Under the pieces are notes generated by a model, which saw only the letters and a list, made by a program, of their open reading frames with translations, was not told where the DNA came from and made no database searches. A stretch of DNA of 13,913 bases from Candidatus Krumholzibacteriota bacterium. GTDB lineage: Bacteria > Krumholzibacteriota > Krumholzibacteriia > Krumholzibacteriales > Krumholzibacteriaceae. The first letter of the stretch is position 1. Each line of letters begins with the position of its first letter. The stretch is from the NCBI GenBank assembly GCA_030672805.1, contig DAOVFR010000032.1:1-13913 (forward strand). The letters run 5' to 3'. Positions 7,522 to 13,913 of the stretch are shown here, one piece after another. Position numbers and translations under genes: made by a program.

Positions 7522-8394
7522 TTACTGCTTCGCTCCGAGCTCGATGAGCTCGTTGACCAGCTCCGCCGATGATTCTTCCATCTCGAGAACGAAGCGGTCG
7601 ATCTGCGACACGAAGAACGAATGCGCGATGCTGGCGGGAATAGCGATAATCAATCCCGTCGCCGTCGTGATGAGTGCCTCCTCGATACCGGAGGCCACGA
7701 CCTTCGCGCTTACCTGCTCGGCTGCCGCAATAGCGGCAAACGCACTGATCATTCCGGACACGGTGCCGAGAAAGCCCAACAGTGGGGCAACATTAGCAAC
7801 CGTTGCGATAGCCACGAGACCGCGCTCGAGGAAAGAGGTCTCGATGCTGCCCGCCGTTTCAATGGCTTCCTTTACCGCTTCCGGACCGCGGGCCGACCGG
7901 AGAAGACCGGAGTGCAGAACGGCGGCGATCGGCCCTCTTGTCCGCTCGCATACCTTCATGGCCGGACCGACACCCTCGCTATGAAGCGTCTTGACGATAT
8001 CACCCATGAGCCGTCGAATATCGACGCGCGCCCTGAACAGCGTGACGAACCGTTCGATGATGAATACGAGCCCGATGAGCGAGGCGGTCAGAAGACCCCA
8101 CATGAAGTTGCCGCCCTGGTCGAACTTCTCACCGACCCCACTATGCTTGAGATTGTAGAACCATCCCAGTCTCTTGCGCTCGGTCATGTCGGCGATTTTA
8201 CGCGCGGTTGCTATTGAATCGCCCCTGGCGAAGACCAGCGAATCCATCTCCGACTGGACAGAGAACATCGGTTCCACCTGTGCCGGCTCCTCGCCCTCCG
8301 TATCCTGCGCGGACACGATAAGCGGCGTGCAGACCGAAAGAACAAGGATTGACATCAGAATAACGGCGATCTTGGAAGGGCTTCTCTTCACCAT
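7522..8394 (-). CDS. exbB: ExbB/TolQ/MotA-family proton channel with N-terminal periplasmic extension
   Basis: 290-residue stator subunit that, with ExbD, conducts protons across the inner membrane and powers TonB. An N-terminal signal-peptide-like helix (about residues 8-29) precedes a polar segment of about 65 residues presumed periplasmic. The ExbB core follows with three helices (about 97-117, 195-221, 241-263). The hallmark ANVAPLLGFLGTVSGMISAF (200-219) contains the channel threonine T211, and the third helix carries ITTATGLIIAIPA. E. coli ExbB lacks the long N-terminal extension; such long forms are common in Bacteroidota-like bacteria. The ATG at 8394 is preferred to the GTG at 8403 because GGAG (8403-8406) then stands 8 bases upstream, whereas it would overlap the GTG. 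First gene of the unit, with its own promoter. Confidence 0.95.
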   Translation of the reverse strand: MVKRSPSKIAVILMSILVLSVCTPLIVSAQDTEGEEPAQVEPMFSVQSEMDSLVFARGDSIATARKIADMTERKRLGWFYNLKHSGVGEKFDQGGNFMWGLLTASLIGLVFIIERFVTLFRARVDIRRLMGDIVKTLHSEGVGPAMKVCERTRGPIAAVLHSGLLRSARGPEAVKEAIETAGSIETSFLERGLVAIATVANVAPLLGFLGTVSGMISAFAAIAAAEQVSAKVVASGIEEALITTATGLIIAIPASIAHSFFVSQIDRFVLEMEESSAELVNELIELGAKQ

Positions 8395-8502
8395 GCGACG
8401 CACTCCTTCTTAAAACGGCTGGTGTAGTTTCGTCCTATGACCTTTTACAAAGTCCGGATCATTCACGGATCAGTCAAACTCGGTGCAACTGTAACGATTG
8501 TC

Positions 8503-8537
8503 GAGCAAACGAGCATAACTGCTTGCTCTATAAGAGC
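8503..8537 (-). promoter_or_regulatory. Overlapping inverted repeats in the exbB leader
   Basis: Two inverted repeats share bases just downstream of the exbB -10 element: GCTCT-ATA-AGAGC at 8525-8537 and GAGCAA-(14 bases)-TTGCTC at 8503-8528. Both cannot form in the same RNA at once. They could be operator half-sites or competing leader structures; no U-tract or recognised regulator motif supports either choice. Confidence 0.3.
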
Positions 8538-8551
8538 CTTGCAACTCGAAT

Positions 8552-8580
8552 AAAATACTGAATACCAATCCACTTGTCAA
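8552..8580 (-). promoter_or_regulatory. Sigma70-type promoter for exbB-exbD-exbD-tonB
   Basis: On the minus strand a consensus -35 TTGACA (8575-8580) is separated by exactly 17 bases (8558-8574) from TATTTT (8552-8557), which matches 4 of 6 bases of the -10 consensus. Transcription should begin near 8545, leaving a leader of about 150 bases before the exbB ATG. It lies in the largest intergenic gap of the window and makes the Ton motor a separate transcription unit. Confidence 0.7.
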
Positions 8581-8615
8581 CAAAAAATCAGTAGTTTCAA
8601 GAAGATTAAACCTCA

Positions 8616-8634
8616 TTGCCCGCTCCCGCGGCAA
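8616..8634 (-). terminator. Possible terminator or 3' hairpin after the GWxTD gene
   Basis: On the minus strand TTGCCGC, a GGGA loop and GCGGGCAA form a 7-bp stem with one bulged G, 14 bases after the stop codon of the GWxTD gene. The following bases are only mildly U-rich (a TTTTTT run comes about 30 bases later), so it may be a weak terminator or a 3'-end stabiliser. Its place before a new promoter favours an end-of-transcript role. Confidence 0.4.
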
Positions 8635-8648
8635 CTCCAATTCCCACG

Positions 8649-10142
8649 TCAGTTATTAAAGTCCTCGGACGTGCCCACGAGAAAGTATTCACCATGCCCG
8701 TCCTTGTCGACAAAGAGAAACCGGCGACCTTTCCTGACCGTCATCAGTTGATCCCGTGGAAGGATCGGATCGCCGTTGAGATTGTACAGCCACAGCTCGT
8801 ATGCACCGGCGTCAAATCCCTCGGTCCCGCGGAATGCAAAGTTCCTGTTCGTGTATATCCTGGGCAGGCTGCTCTCGTATCCTCTCCTCTCGGAATAAAC
8901 GCTCCGTTCGATAATGCTGTATTCGCTTTCGAGCTTTTCGACTGCCTCTTCGAGGTCCTCCCGGCTGGTCGGAACACTTTCACCGATGATCTCGTCCGGC
9001 GGCCCGAACCTGATGTATATCTGCCCCCTTTCCGAGAGAGCACCCCGTGCGTAATTCCCGAAGTTCCTGTCCGTGTACCTGACGCGCTCATTGAACTTTT
9101 CGAGGGTCTCATTATTCGCGGTGTGGGGTGTCGGGTCGAGCTTCTTCCAGAACTCGCCGAGCACTTTCTCCTGATCGCCGAGGCTCAACATCCTGAACCC
9201 GGTGAATTCGTCGTCCGCCAGGAGAACCCGTGCCTCGAAGAGAATGTCCCTCTGCGGCTTCTGCCAGTTTACCAATTCCCACGCGACGCTGAAATCCTTG
9301 CCCATCATTGCCTGGGGGCCGCCTTCGTTCCCCGCTTCTATGAAAATGCGATAGGTGCCGGACGGATACATGTTCACATCGAAAAAGCCGTATAGAACCG
9401 TTTTTCCATCATGCACGGCGGTTTCGGTCTCCTTCAGATCCATCAGCTCGCCGCTGCTGCTCAAAACCGAAGTCCTGAATCTCAATCGGGGCCGATTCGC
9501 TGTTTCGGGAAGAACGGCGCTGACGAAGAAAGAAAGGGTATCTTTTTTCAGACCGTAGATCTGCATCGGGTTCGGCACATACCCGGTCTTCCTCGACTTC
9601 GACCATATGAAGACAGGATCACCAAGGGCCAGCATGCCGGGCGCGTACCGTGGAACGGTTATCATCTGCCCCTTTATCTCCGATGCAAGGTATTTTTTCC
9701 TTAATAGTCCTACCAGGGTCTTTTTCTTCCGTTTACGGTCCTCGACCCTGACATCGAGATTGTGAAAGCCCGGCGATACAAAACATGAATCGGACAGATA
9801 GATGAAACCCGATAGGTCCATCTCCGCCGGTTTCTCCTCACGATCGTCCCTGATTAAATACCCCTTCTCGAATACCTTTATCCCGTCCCGGTCGGAGAAC
9901 CTGACGCGTATCCTCACCTCGGCGTGGAAAGCACCGTCCTTTCCCCGCTTGTACTCTACCTCTTTCGTGGGAACAGCGATCTGGAACAGCTCGAGTGTTT
10001 TCTCGCCCCCTGTTGGAATGGAGGCAATATCCATATAAAACTCGAAATCCCCTTGCCCTCTTAAAGCTCCCCCCGAACCGGCCCCCGGAACACCGAGGAC
10101 CAGAATGACGCTTAAGAGAGCAAGAAGATTAAATCTGCACAT
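8649..10142 (-). CDS. GWxTD domain-containing secreted protein
   Basis: 497-residue protein with an N-terminal signal peptide (residues 1 to about 22, core LLALLSVILVLGVPG) and no further membrane helix, so probably periplasmic or surface-located. The N-terminal half (about 30-290) is beta-rich and unassigned. The C-terminal part (about 320-494) resembles the GWxTD domain: FWKKLDPTP (331-339), RVRYTDRNF (353-361), then a turn leading to RGQIYIRFGPPDEI (372-385), and later YELWLYN and a FLFVDKDGHGEY strand pair. The name-giving GWxTDRG motif is replaced by GALSERG (367-373). Family function is unknown; these proteins are common in FCB-group and candidate phyla. The ATG at 10142 is fixed by an in-frame TGA directly before it; its Shine-Dalgarno is weak, so coupling to the PorV-like gene 33 bases upstream is likely. 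Confidence 0.88.
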   Translation of the reverse strand: MCRFNLLALLSVILVLGVPGAGSGGALRGQGDFEFYMDIASIPTGGEKTLELFQIAVPTKEVEYKRGKDGAFHAEVRIRVRFSDRDGIKVFEKGYLIRDDREEKPAEMDLSGFIYLSDSCFVSPGFHNLDVRVEDRKRKKKTLVGLLRKKYLASEIKGQMITVPRYAPGMLALGDPVFIWSKSRKTGYVPNPMQIYGLKKDTLSFFVSAVLPETANRPRLRFRTSVLSSSGELMDLKETETAVHDGKTVLYGFFDVNMYPSGTYRIFIEAGNEGGPQAMMGKDFSVAWELVNWQKPQRDILFEARVLLADDEFTGFRMLSLGDQEKVLGEFWKKLDPTPHTANNETLEKFNERVRYTDRNFGNYARGALSERGQIYIRFGPPDEIIGESVPTSREDLEEAVEKLESEYSIIERSVYSERRGYESSLPRIYTNRNFAFRGTEGFDAGAYELWLYNLNGDPILPRDQLMTVRKGRRFLFVDKDGHGEYFLVGTSEDFNN

Positions 10143-10175
10143 TCAAATCAAGGGCCTGCTATACACCCAAACTCC

Positions 10176-11117
10176 CTAGTAGCTGAAGTTCAAGGTAATG
10201 CGATGTGTGGCTCCCAGGTACCCGAGGTCCTGCCACGCATAGTCAAACCCGATATCGGAAGTCTGGCTGGTATCTATCCTGAACCCCGTGCCCCAGGCAA
10301 CTCCCTGGGAATCGTAGTTGATATTGTATCCGGAACGTACATAGAAAAACTGGTTGAATTCATACTCCATTCCGACATTCATACGCTCCTTGTTGTCGGA
10401 AGGATGCGAGAATTCGCCGGAAGCCAGCAGGGCATGCGCCCCCCGTCTGTATGCGTCGACGCTCAGGCCCACACGGAACAGTGTGGGAAGCTTCGAGGCC
10501 CGATCGTCGAAATCGACCTCACCACCGAGGCTCTGTATCATCATACCGAGCTTCATCCCCTGGATGCCGATCCGGTAGAGGAGACCGAAATCAAACGCCA
10601 TCGTCTCGACACTCTTGTCGGCAAGTCCCATGTGAATGAAATGGGTTGTGATACCCGCCGAGAAACGGTCCGTAAAGAACATTGCGTACGAGAGACCGAA
10701 CGACATGTCACCGGCATCGAAGAACCGCTTGGTCCCCTGTGGCATGTAGATCGTTGTCTCTTCCTGGGGATCCATTGTCAGAGCTCTGGCACTGATACCG
10801 AACGTACCGGGAAGGTACGGAGTCGTGAAGACGGCGGCGGCGAAGTAGAGATCGATATCCGCCGGCCATACGGTCGAGTTGAGCGTAACCTGCGTCCGTG
10901 TCAGCTCCACCATTCCGGCCGGGTTCCAGTAAATCGACGTCGCGTCGTTCGCGACCGCCGTGAACGCACCTCCCATCCCGGCGGCGCGGGCGGAGACGCC
11001 TATCTTCAGAAACTGTGCAGAATAGGTGCCAACCTTCTCGAACGGCCGGGTCGCCCCGAACACAAGAGAGGGAACCAGTGCCAGAAACACTACCCCGGTG
11101 GTAACCTTTCGCATCAT
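10176..11117 (-). CDS. PorV/PorQ-family outer-membrane beta-barrel protein
   Basis: 313-residue outer-membrane barrel with a signal peptide (residues 1-22, ending LVFGA). The N-terminal family signature is clear: SARAAGMGGA (residues 42-51) followed by NDATSIYWNPAG (57-68), and the protein ends in an aromatic barrel strand (HRITLNFSY). In the type IX secretion system of Bacteroidota, PorV binds the C-terminal sorting domain of cargo at the SprA translocon and carries it to the attachment complex; PorQ and other members have related or unknown roles. Here the gene directly follows a protein with such a C-terminal domain, which suggests a matched pair. The ATG pair at 11117/11114 is chosen over 11150 because AGGAGG (11125-11130) is 7 bases upstream and the signal peptide then starts correctly. 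It cannot be placed as PorV rather than PorQ from sequence alone. Confidence 0.92.
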   Translation of the reverse strand: MMRKVTTGVVFLALVPSLVFGATRPFEKVGTYSAQFLKIGVSARAAGMGGAFTAVANDATSIYWNPAGMVELTRTQVTLNSTVWPADIDLYFAAAVFTTPYLPGTFGISARALTMDPQEETTIYMPQGTKRFFDAGDMSFGLSYAMFFTDRFSAGITTHFIHMGLADKSVETMAFDFGLLYRIGIQGMKLGMMIQSLGGEVDFDDRASKLPTLFRVGLSVDAYRRGAHALLASGEFSHPSDNKERMNVGMEYEFNQFFYVRSGYNINYDSQGVAWGTGFRIDTSQTSDIGFDYAWQDLGYLGATHRITLNFSY

Positions 11118-11156
11118 CGCCAGACCTCCTGCCATCGTCCTCATTTTCATTCTTAA

Positions 11157-13649
11157 TTACCGAATTACCACAAACTTGCCGATCGTCCTCGGGAACCTGT
11201 CATCATCCGGCTCCACCGAGAACAGGTATACACCGCTCGTCACATCCTGCCCGTTTCTCGACACGAGATCCCACGGCAGCGTGCCGTGCCCGTCCGTGCC
11301 GTCATGATACAGGATCTCAACCAGGTCGCCTGACACCGTGTATATTCGAACCGTCGACGAGCACCGAGGCAGGTTCCTGAACTCGACCTTGATGCCGGTG
11401 GGATCATCAAAATTCGGTTCGAGGCGCCATGGCCCCATCGACCCGGTCGTCGCCGGGTTGGGCACCACGTACACCTCTTTTTCATCAAATTCTTCCGGCT
11501 TCTGCGAATCGGACAGCGGCACCATGTACTGGAAGTTCGACGACGGATCGCCGAATTTGCCGACGCGCACCGGCACCCCATCCTCGATCATATGGTCGTA
11601 CGCCGTCACAGCGTAGAAGTAGTGCATCCCGTTATGAACGTTCCTGTCGACGAATTTATAGTATTCCATGCCCCCTTCGAATCCCAGGTTGTGTCTCGCG
11701 ATCGCCTCGATCGTGTCACACTCGGCATCGCTGAGACCGGGCGGGCACGGAACCGTATCGAGAGGAAAGTACCACACGCTCTCCTCGAACATCTCGACGA
11801 TCTTTTCCTTGTCGGGAAGATTCACAAGCGGCTCGTACTCCCACCCGCCTTCCGAAAAAAGCTGCTTGAAATCGATATTGGGCGGAATCGTGCTCGGGGA
11901 GCCGTCCAGGTTAACAATGATGTCCCGCTGTTCGAGAAGCTGCCACAGGTCGCGACTCGGACCGGTGGACACACTCGTACCGAGCGGCCTGCCCCAGCCG
12001 TCCGCCCGCCAGATACGGTATCCCTCGAAATCGAACTCCAGTGTGCTCACATCGGGCGTCGTCTCGCTGAAATTGTCCCAGAGAAGCGTCACCTCGTGAT
12101 CACCCGGAAGAACACGCATGTTCGGCGGCGGCGGCGCCGAGCCGACCAGCCAGCTAACACGCGTTTCCTTCCCGTTAACGCCGGTCTGGTAGTCCTCGAA
12201 CGTTGAGCCGCCCTTGTCACACTCCGATTCCCAGAACTCCAGTTCCTCGAAACAGTCAGCGTTGATCCAGATAATCTCGCCCCTCACGGCGGAGAGAAGC
12301 TGGAAATCATCATCGCACGAATCGGGGTCGACTCCTGTCACCGGACCGTACAGCGGCGTCTCGCGCCCGTCTTTACCTGTCAGCGGGTTGCCGTCGACGT
12401 CAAACCAGTTGCCCTGGTATGCCATGGCCGCGTTCTCGGCCGCCTCGAGCATGCCGGACAGCCCCCGCCCACAGACGAATGCCACCTGCAGGATCATCAC
12501 ACTGTCAGGCGGAAGCTCCCTGAACGGGCCGACGGCCATCAGCATCCGGTAATCTCTCGGCACCTCCGCGTTACGATCCTTGCCCCCCCTGCTCAACAGT
12601 TCGTACCGCTGGAAATCGTTGCTGGGGTCGCCACCGTTCTCGTACGGCTGGTCGCCGGAGAAGTTCTGGTACGACGTGATCCCGACGGTCTTCGGCGCAT
12701 CCTCGCCGAGAGGATCGATGTCGTGACCGAGAAACGGGATGCCGAAGTAGCCCTCCGTCATACCATCATCGCCGTCATCATCGAAGAAATAGGCGGCGCT
12801 GATACGAACCGGCACCTGCCGGGTACCTTTTTGGGCGCAGCGAATGTCCTCGAACAGTCCGGTTTGGTCGTCCTGCCAATACTGCTCGCGCGTCCGGGGT
12901 CCCGCATCGCCGTCCGCGAAGAACCCTATATAGACATCCTCGATGATATCGTTGCCGTAGTTCTCGATCTTGTATTCGACGCCGACGAAGTTGTAGAACT
13001 GCTCCTCTTCCCACTGATAGCTCTCCTGTCGCACGCGGAGGTGCAGCGGTGTATGCTCCGGATAGACCTGGACCGATGTCGGATCGTCGTCGGTAAACCA
13101 GCAGGTGAACATCTGTTTCGAGATAGCCGCGAAGTCCTCGTCAATCAGCCCGTCTCCGTCGTCATCCTCACCGTTCAGCCAGTCCTCGTCCTCGAGACCG
13201 TCCTTGTCATCGTCGGCCGGACTGGGCATCCGCGCACCGCCCGGCATACCCTCGAACGCCTTGTAGATCCTGCAATTCGGATCTTCCGCATCGGGCCTGA
13301 ATTCTCTTTCGTACGCCGCGGTCGACACGACCGGGATGCCACCCTTCTTCGCACCAACCCACAACCCGGCAATATAGAGATACTCGGTGCCCGAGTTCGC
13401 CGGCCACTGGCCGGACGGGCATTCCGATATCGGCCACGGGGAGCCTGGGTAAGATCCGAAACAGCCCCAGTTGCACACATGCATGTGGAGGTTCCCGACG
13501 TTATGCACGCCGAAGCAGTCGAGAACCCATATCTGATCCATCATTTGCAACTTATCCTCGAGATCGGCCTTCCTCGCAAACGCGGTGGAATGCAGCAATA
13601 ACCCGAGGAGCGCGACGGCCGCAATGCCAATCCATCTTTTTCGAACCAT
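11157..13649 (-). CDS. Large secreted protein with calcium-loop repeats and FlgD/type IX-like C-terminal sorting domain
   Basis: 830-residue exported protein. Signal peptide at residues 1-26 (core IGIAAVALLGLLL, cleavage near AFA-RKA). A long N-terminal region (about 30-500) has no recognised domain; it includes a Cys cluster (C45, C59, C63, C77; 14 Cys in all) and Asp-rich thrombospondin-3-like loops at about 146-172 (DDDKDGLEDED and EDDDGDGLIDED), which usually bind calcium. A fibronectin-III-like part spans about 505-690 (VTLLWDN, FEGYRIWRAD, YFYAVTAYD). The last 105 residues form a C-terminal sorting or FlgD-Ig-like domain: VYVVPNPATTG, VRIYTVSGDLVEIL, WDLVSRNGQDVTSGVYLFSV and a basic end. 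Such domains target proteins for outer-membrane translocation or surface anchoring. The ATG at 13649 has GGAGG 7 bases upstream; the longer frame from 13757 overlaps the previous gene and would bury the signal peptide. Enzyme activity is not apparent. Confidence 0.9.
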   Translation of the reverse strand: MVRKRWIGIAAVALLGLLLHSTAFARKADLEDKLQMMDQIWVLDCFGVHNVGNLHMHVCNWGCFGSYPGSPWPISECPSGQWPANSGTEYLYIAGLWVGAKKGGIPVVSTAAYEREFRPDAEDPNCRIYKAFEGMPGGARMPSPADDDKDGLEDEDWLNGEDDDGDGLIDEDFAAISKQMFTCWFTDDDPTSVQVYPEHTPLHLRVRQESYQWEEEQFYNFVGVEYKIENYGNDIIEDVYIGFFADGDAGPRTREQYWQDDQTGLFEDIRCAQKGTRQVPVRISAAYFFDDDGDDGMTEGYFGIPFLGHDIDPLGEDAPKTVGITSYQNFSGDQPYENGGDPSNDFQRYELLSRGGKDRNAEVPRDYRMLMAVGPFRELPPDSVMILQVAFVCGRGLSGMLEAAENAAMAYQGNWFDVDGNPLTGKDGRETPLYGPVTGVDPDSCDDDFQLLSAVRGEIIWINADCFEELEFWESECDKGGSTFEDYQTGVNGKETRVSWLVGSAPPPPNMRVLPGDHEVTLLWDNFSETTPDVSTLEFDFEGYRIWRADGWGRPLGTSVSTGPSRDLWQLLEQRDIIVNLDGSPSTIPPNIDFKQLFSEGGWEYEPLVNLPDKEKIVEMFEESVWYFPLDTVPCPPGLSDAECDTIEAIARHNLGFEGGMEYYKFVDRNVHNGMHYFYAVTAYDHMIEDGVPVRVGKFGDPSSNFQYMVPLSDSQKPEEFDEKEVYVVPNPATTGSMGPWRLEPNFDDPTGIKVEFRNLPRCSSTVRIYTVSGDLVEILYHDGTDGHGTLPWDLVSRNGQDVTSGVYLFSVEPDDDRFPRTIGKFVVIR

Positions 13650-13677
13650 GCGCTGACCTCCGTCAAGCAAGGAGTGC

Positions 13678-13913
13678 TTAGAACTCGAACCCGAACCCGA
13701 TACGCCAACGCCTGTGGCTGTCCCAGATCGTCGGATCATTGACCGGGATGAAATCATCTATTCCGTCTTCATCGATATCCTGCAGGTACGCACCGCCGAA
13801 CTGACCCATCTCGGTGAGATATGACCCGCCGTCCATCGTCGCATTCAACATCCCGGGCCAGGCCCCCGGCGACGTTCCCCAAGGCATCAGAGCATCCTCG
13901 TCGAGAAGGTTGC
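13678..13913 (-). CDS. C-terminal tail of an outer-membrane beta-barrel, probably a TonB-dependent receptor (5' end beyond the window)
   Basis: The frame is open from the right edge to a TAA at 13678, giving 77 visible residues with no start needed inside the window. The end, RRWRIGFGFEF, is an alternating aromatic strand with a terminal phenylalanine, the beta-signal recognised by the BAM machinery. An acidic loop DIDEDGIDDF (13750-13779) resembles a calcium-binding thrombospondin-3 loop. Large receptors of the FCB group often end this way, and a complete TonB-ExbB-ExbD set lies downstream, so a TonB-dependent receptor is the best guess; another barrel type is possible because the plug domain is not visible. 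The next gene starts 28 bases after the stop, so the two are probably cotranscribed. Confidence 0.75.
   Translation of the reverse strand, partial: NLLDEDALMPWGTSPGAWPGMLNATMDGGSYLTEMGQFGGAYLQDIDEDGIDDFIPVNDPTIWDSHRRWRIGFGFEF

Noticed and set aside
8395..8403. GTG start for exbB at 8403
   Set aside because: The Shine-Dalgarno would overlap the start codon; ATG 8394 has ideal 8-base spacing.
10203..11156. 317-codon plus-strand frame opposite the PorV-like gene
   Set aside because: Antisense to a gene with signal peptide, family signature and ribosome site; no credible domain of its own.
12723..13601. 292-codon plus-strand frame opposite the large secreted protein, with repeated hydrophobic Val/Leu/Asp stretches
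   Set aside because: The repeats mirror the Asp-rich calcium loops on the true strand; antisense shadow.
13650..13757. Longer start for the 830-residue protein at 13757
   Set aside because: It would overlap the end of the barrel gene, add a Ser/Gly-rich leader before the signal peptide and ignore the well-placed GGAGG before 13649.
1..13913. CRISPR array, tRNA/rRNA genes, insertion sequences, integrase or toxin-antitoxin genes
   Set aside because: Read through on both strands; no regularly spaced repeats, no cloverleaf-like segment, no transposase motif and no small paired genes were seen.

Overview
This window is a single-strand block: every gene I can support reads on the minus strand, from the right edge (13913) to the left edge (1). 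It looks like chromosome from a Gram-negative, diderm bacterium. The combination of a PorV/PorQ-family outer-membrane protein, a GWxTD-domain protein, a large secreted protein with a FlgD/type IX-like C-terminal sorting domain, and Bacteroidota-style ExbD proteins points to the FCB superphylum. Candidate lineages such as Krumholzibacteriota, Eisenbacteria, Latescibacterota or KSB1 fit the style best. This is inferred from gene content; no rRNA or marker gene is present. I see no tRNA, rRNA, CRISPR array, insertion sequence, integrase or phage gene.

Right third (13913 to 8649), in transcription order: the C-terminal tail of an outer-membrane beta-barrel, probably a TonB-dependent receptor, cut by the window edge; an 830-residue secreted protein with calcium-loop repeats, a fibronectin-III-like segment and a C-terminal sorting domain; a PorV/PorQ-family barrel; and a secreted GWxTD-domain protein. 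Gaps are 28 to 39 bases, so this is probably one transcription unit. It appears to handle a large surface or secreted protein.

Middle (8648 to 5963): a 250-base gap holds a good sigma70-type promoter (TTGACA, 17 bases, TATTTT) and overlapping inverted repeats. It leads into exbB, exbD, a second exbD and tonB, the proton-driven motor that energises outer-membrane TonB-dependent receptors. The unit ends in a textbook rho-independent terminator at 5963-5983.

Left third (5817 to 1): an exporter operon with a TolC-family outer-membrane channel, a stand-alone MacB/LolD-type ATPase, a HlyD/MacA-type periplasmic adaptor, and two different MacB/FtsX-type permeases. The second permease runs off the left edge. 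The order gives a complete three-part envelope-spanning pump (inner-membrane ABC transporter, adaptor, outer-membrane channel), but with MacB divided into a separate ATPase and two non-identical permeases.

Taken together, the window is an envelope-function neighbourhood: a probable receptor plus cargo plus PorV unit, a dedicated TonB motor, and a tripartite ABC exporter. All gene families are known. The most interesting points are the co-location of a sorting-domain cargo with PorV, GWxTD and Ton motor genes, an altered GWxTD motif, and apparent regulatory hairpins between genes. Several start codons were moved from the longest reading frame because a well-placed Shine-Dalgarno and a signal peptide favour an internal start.
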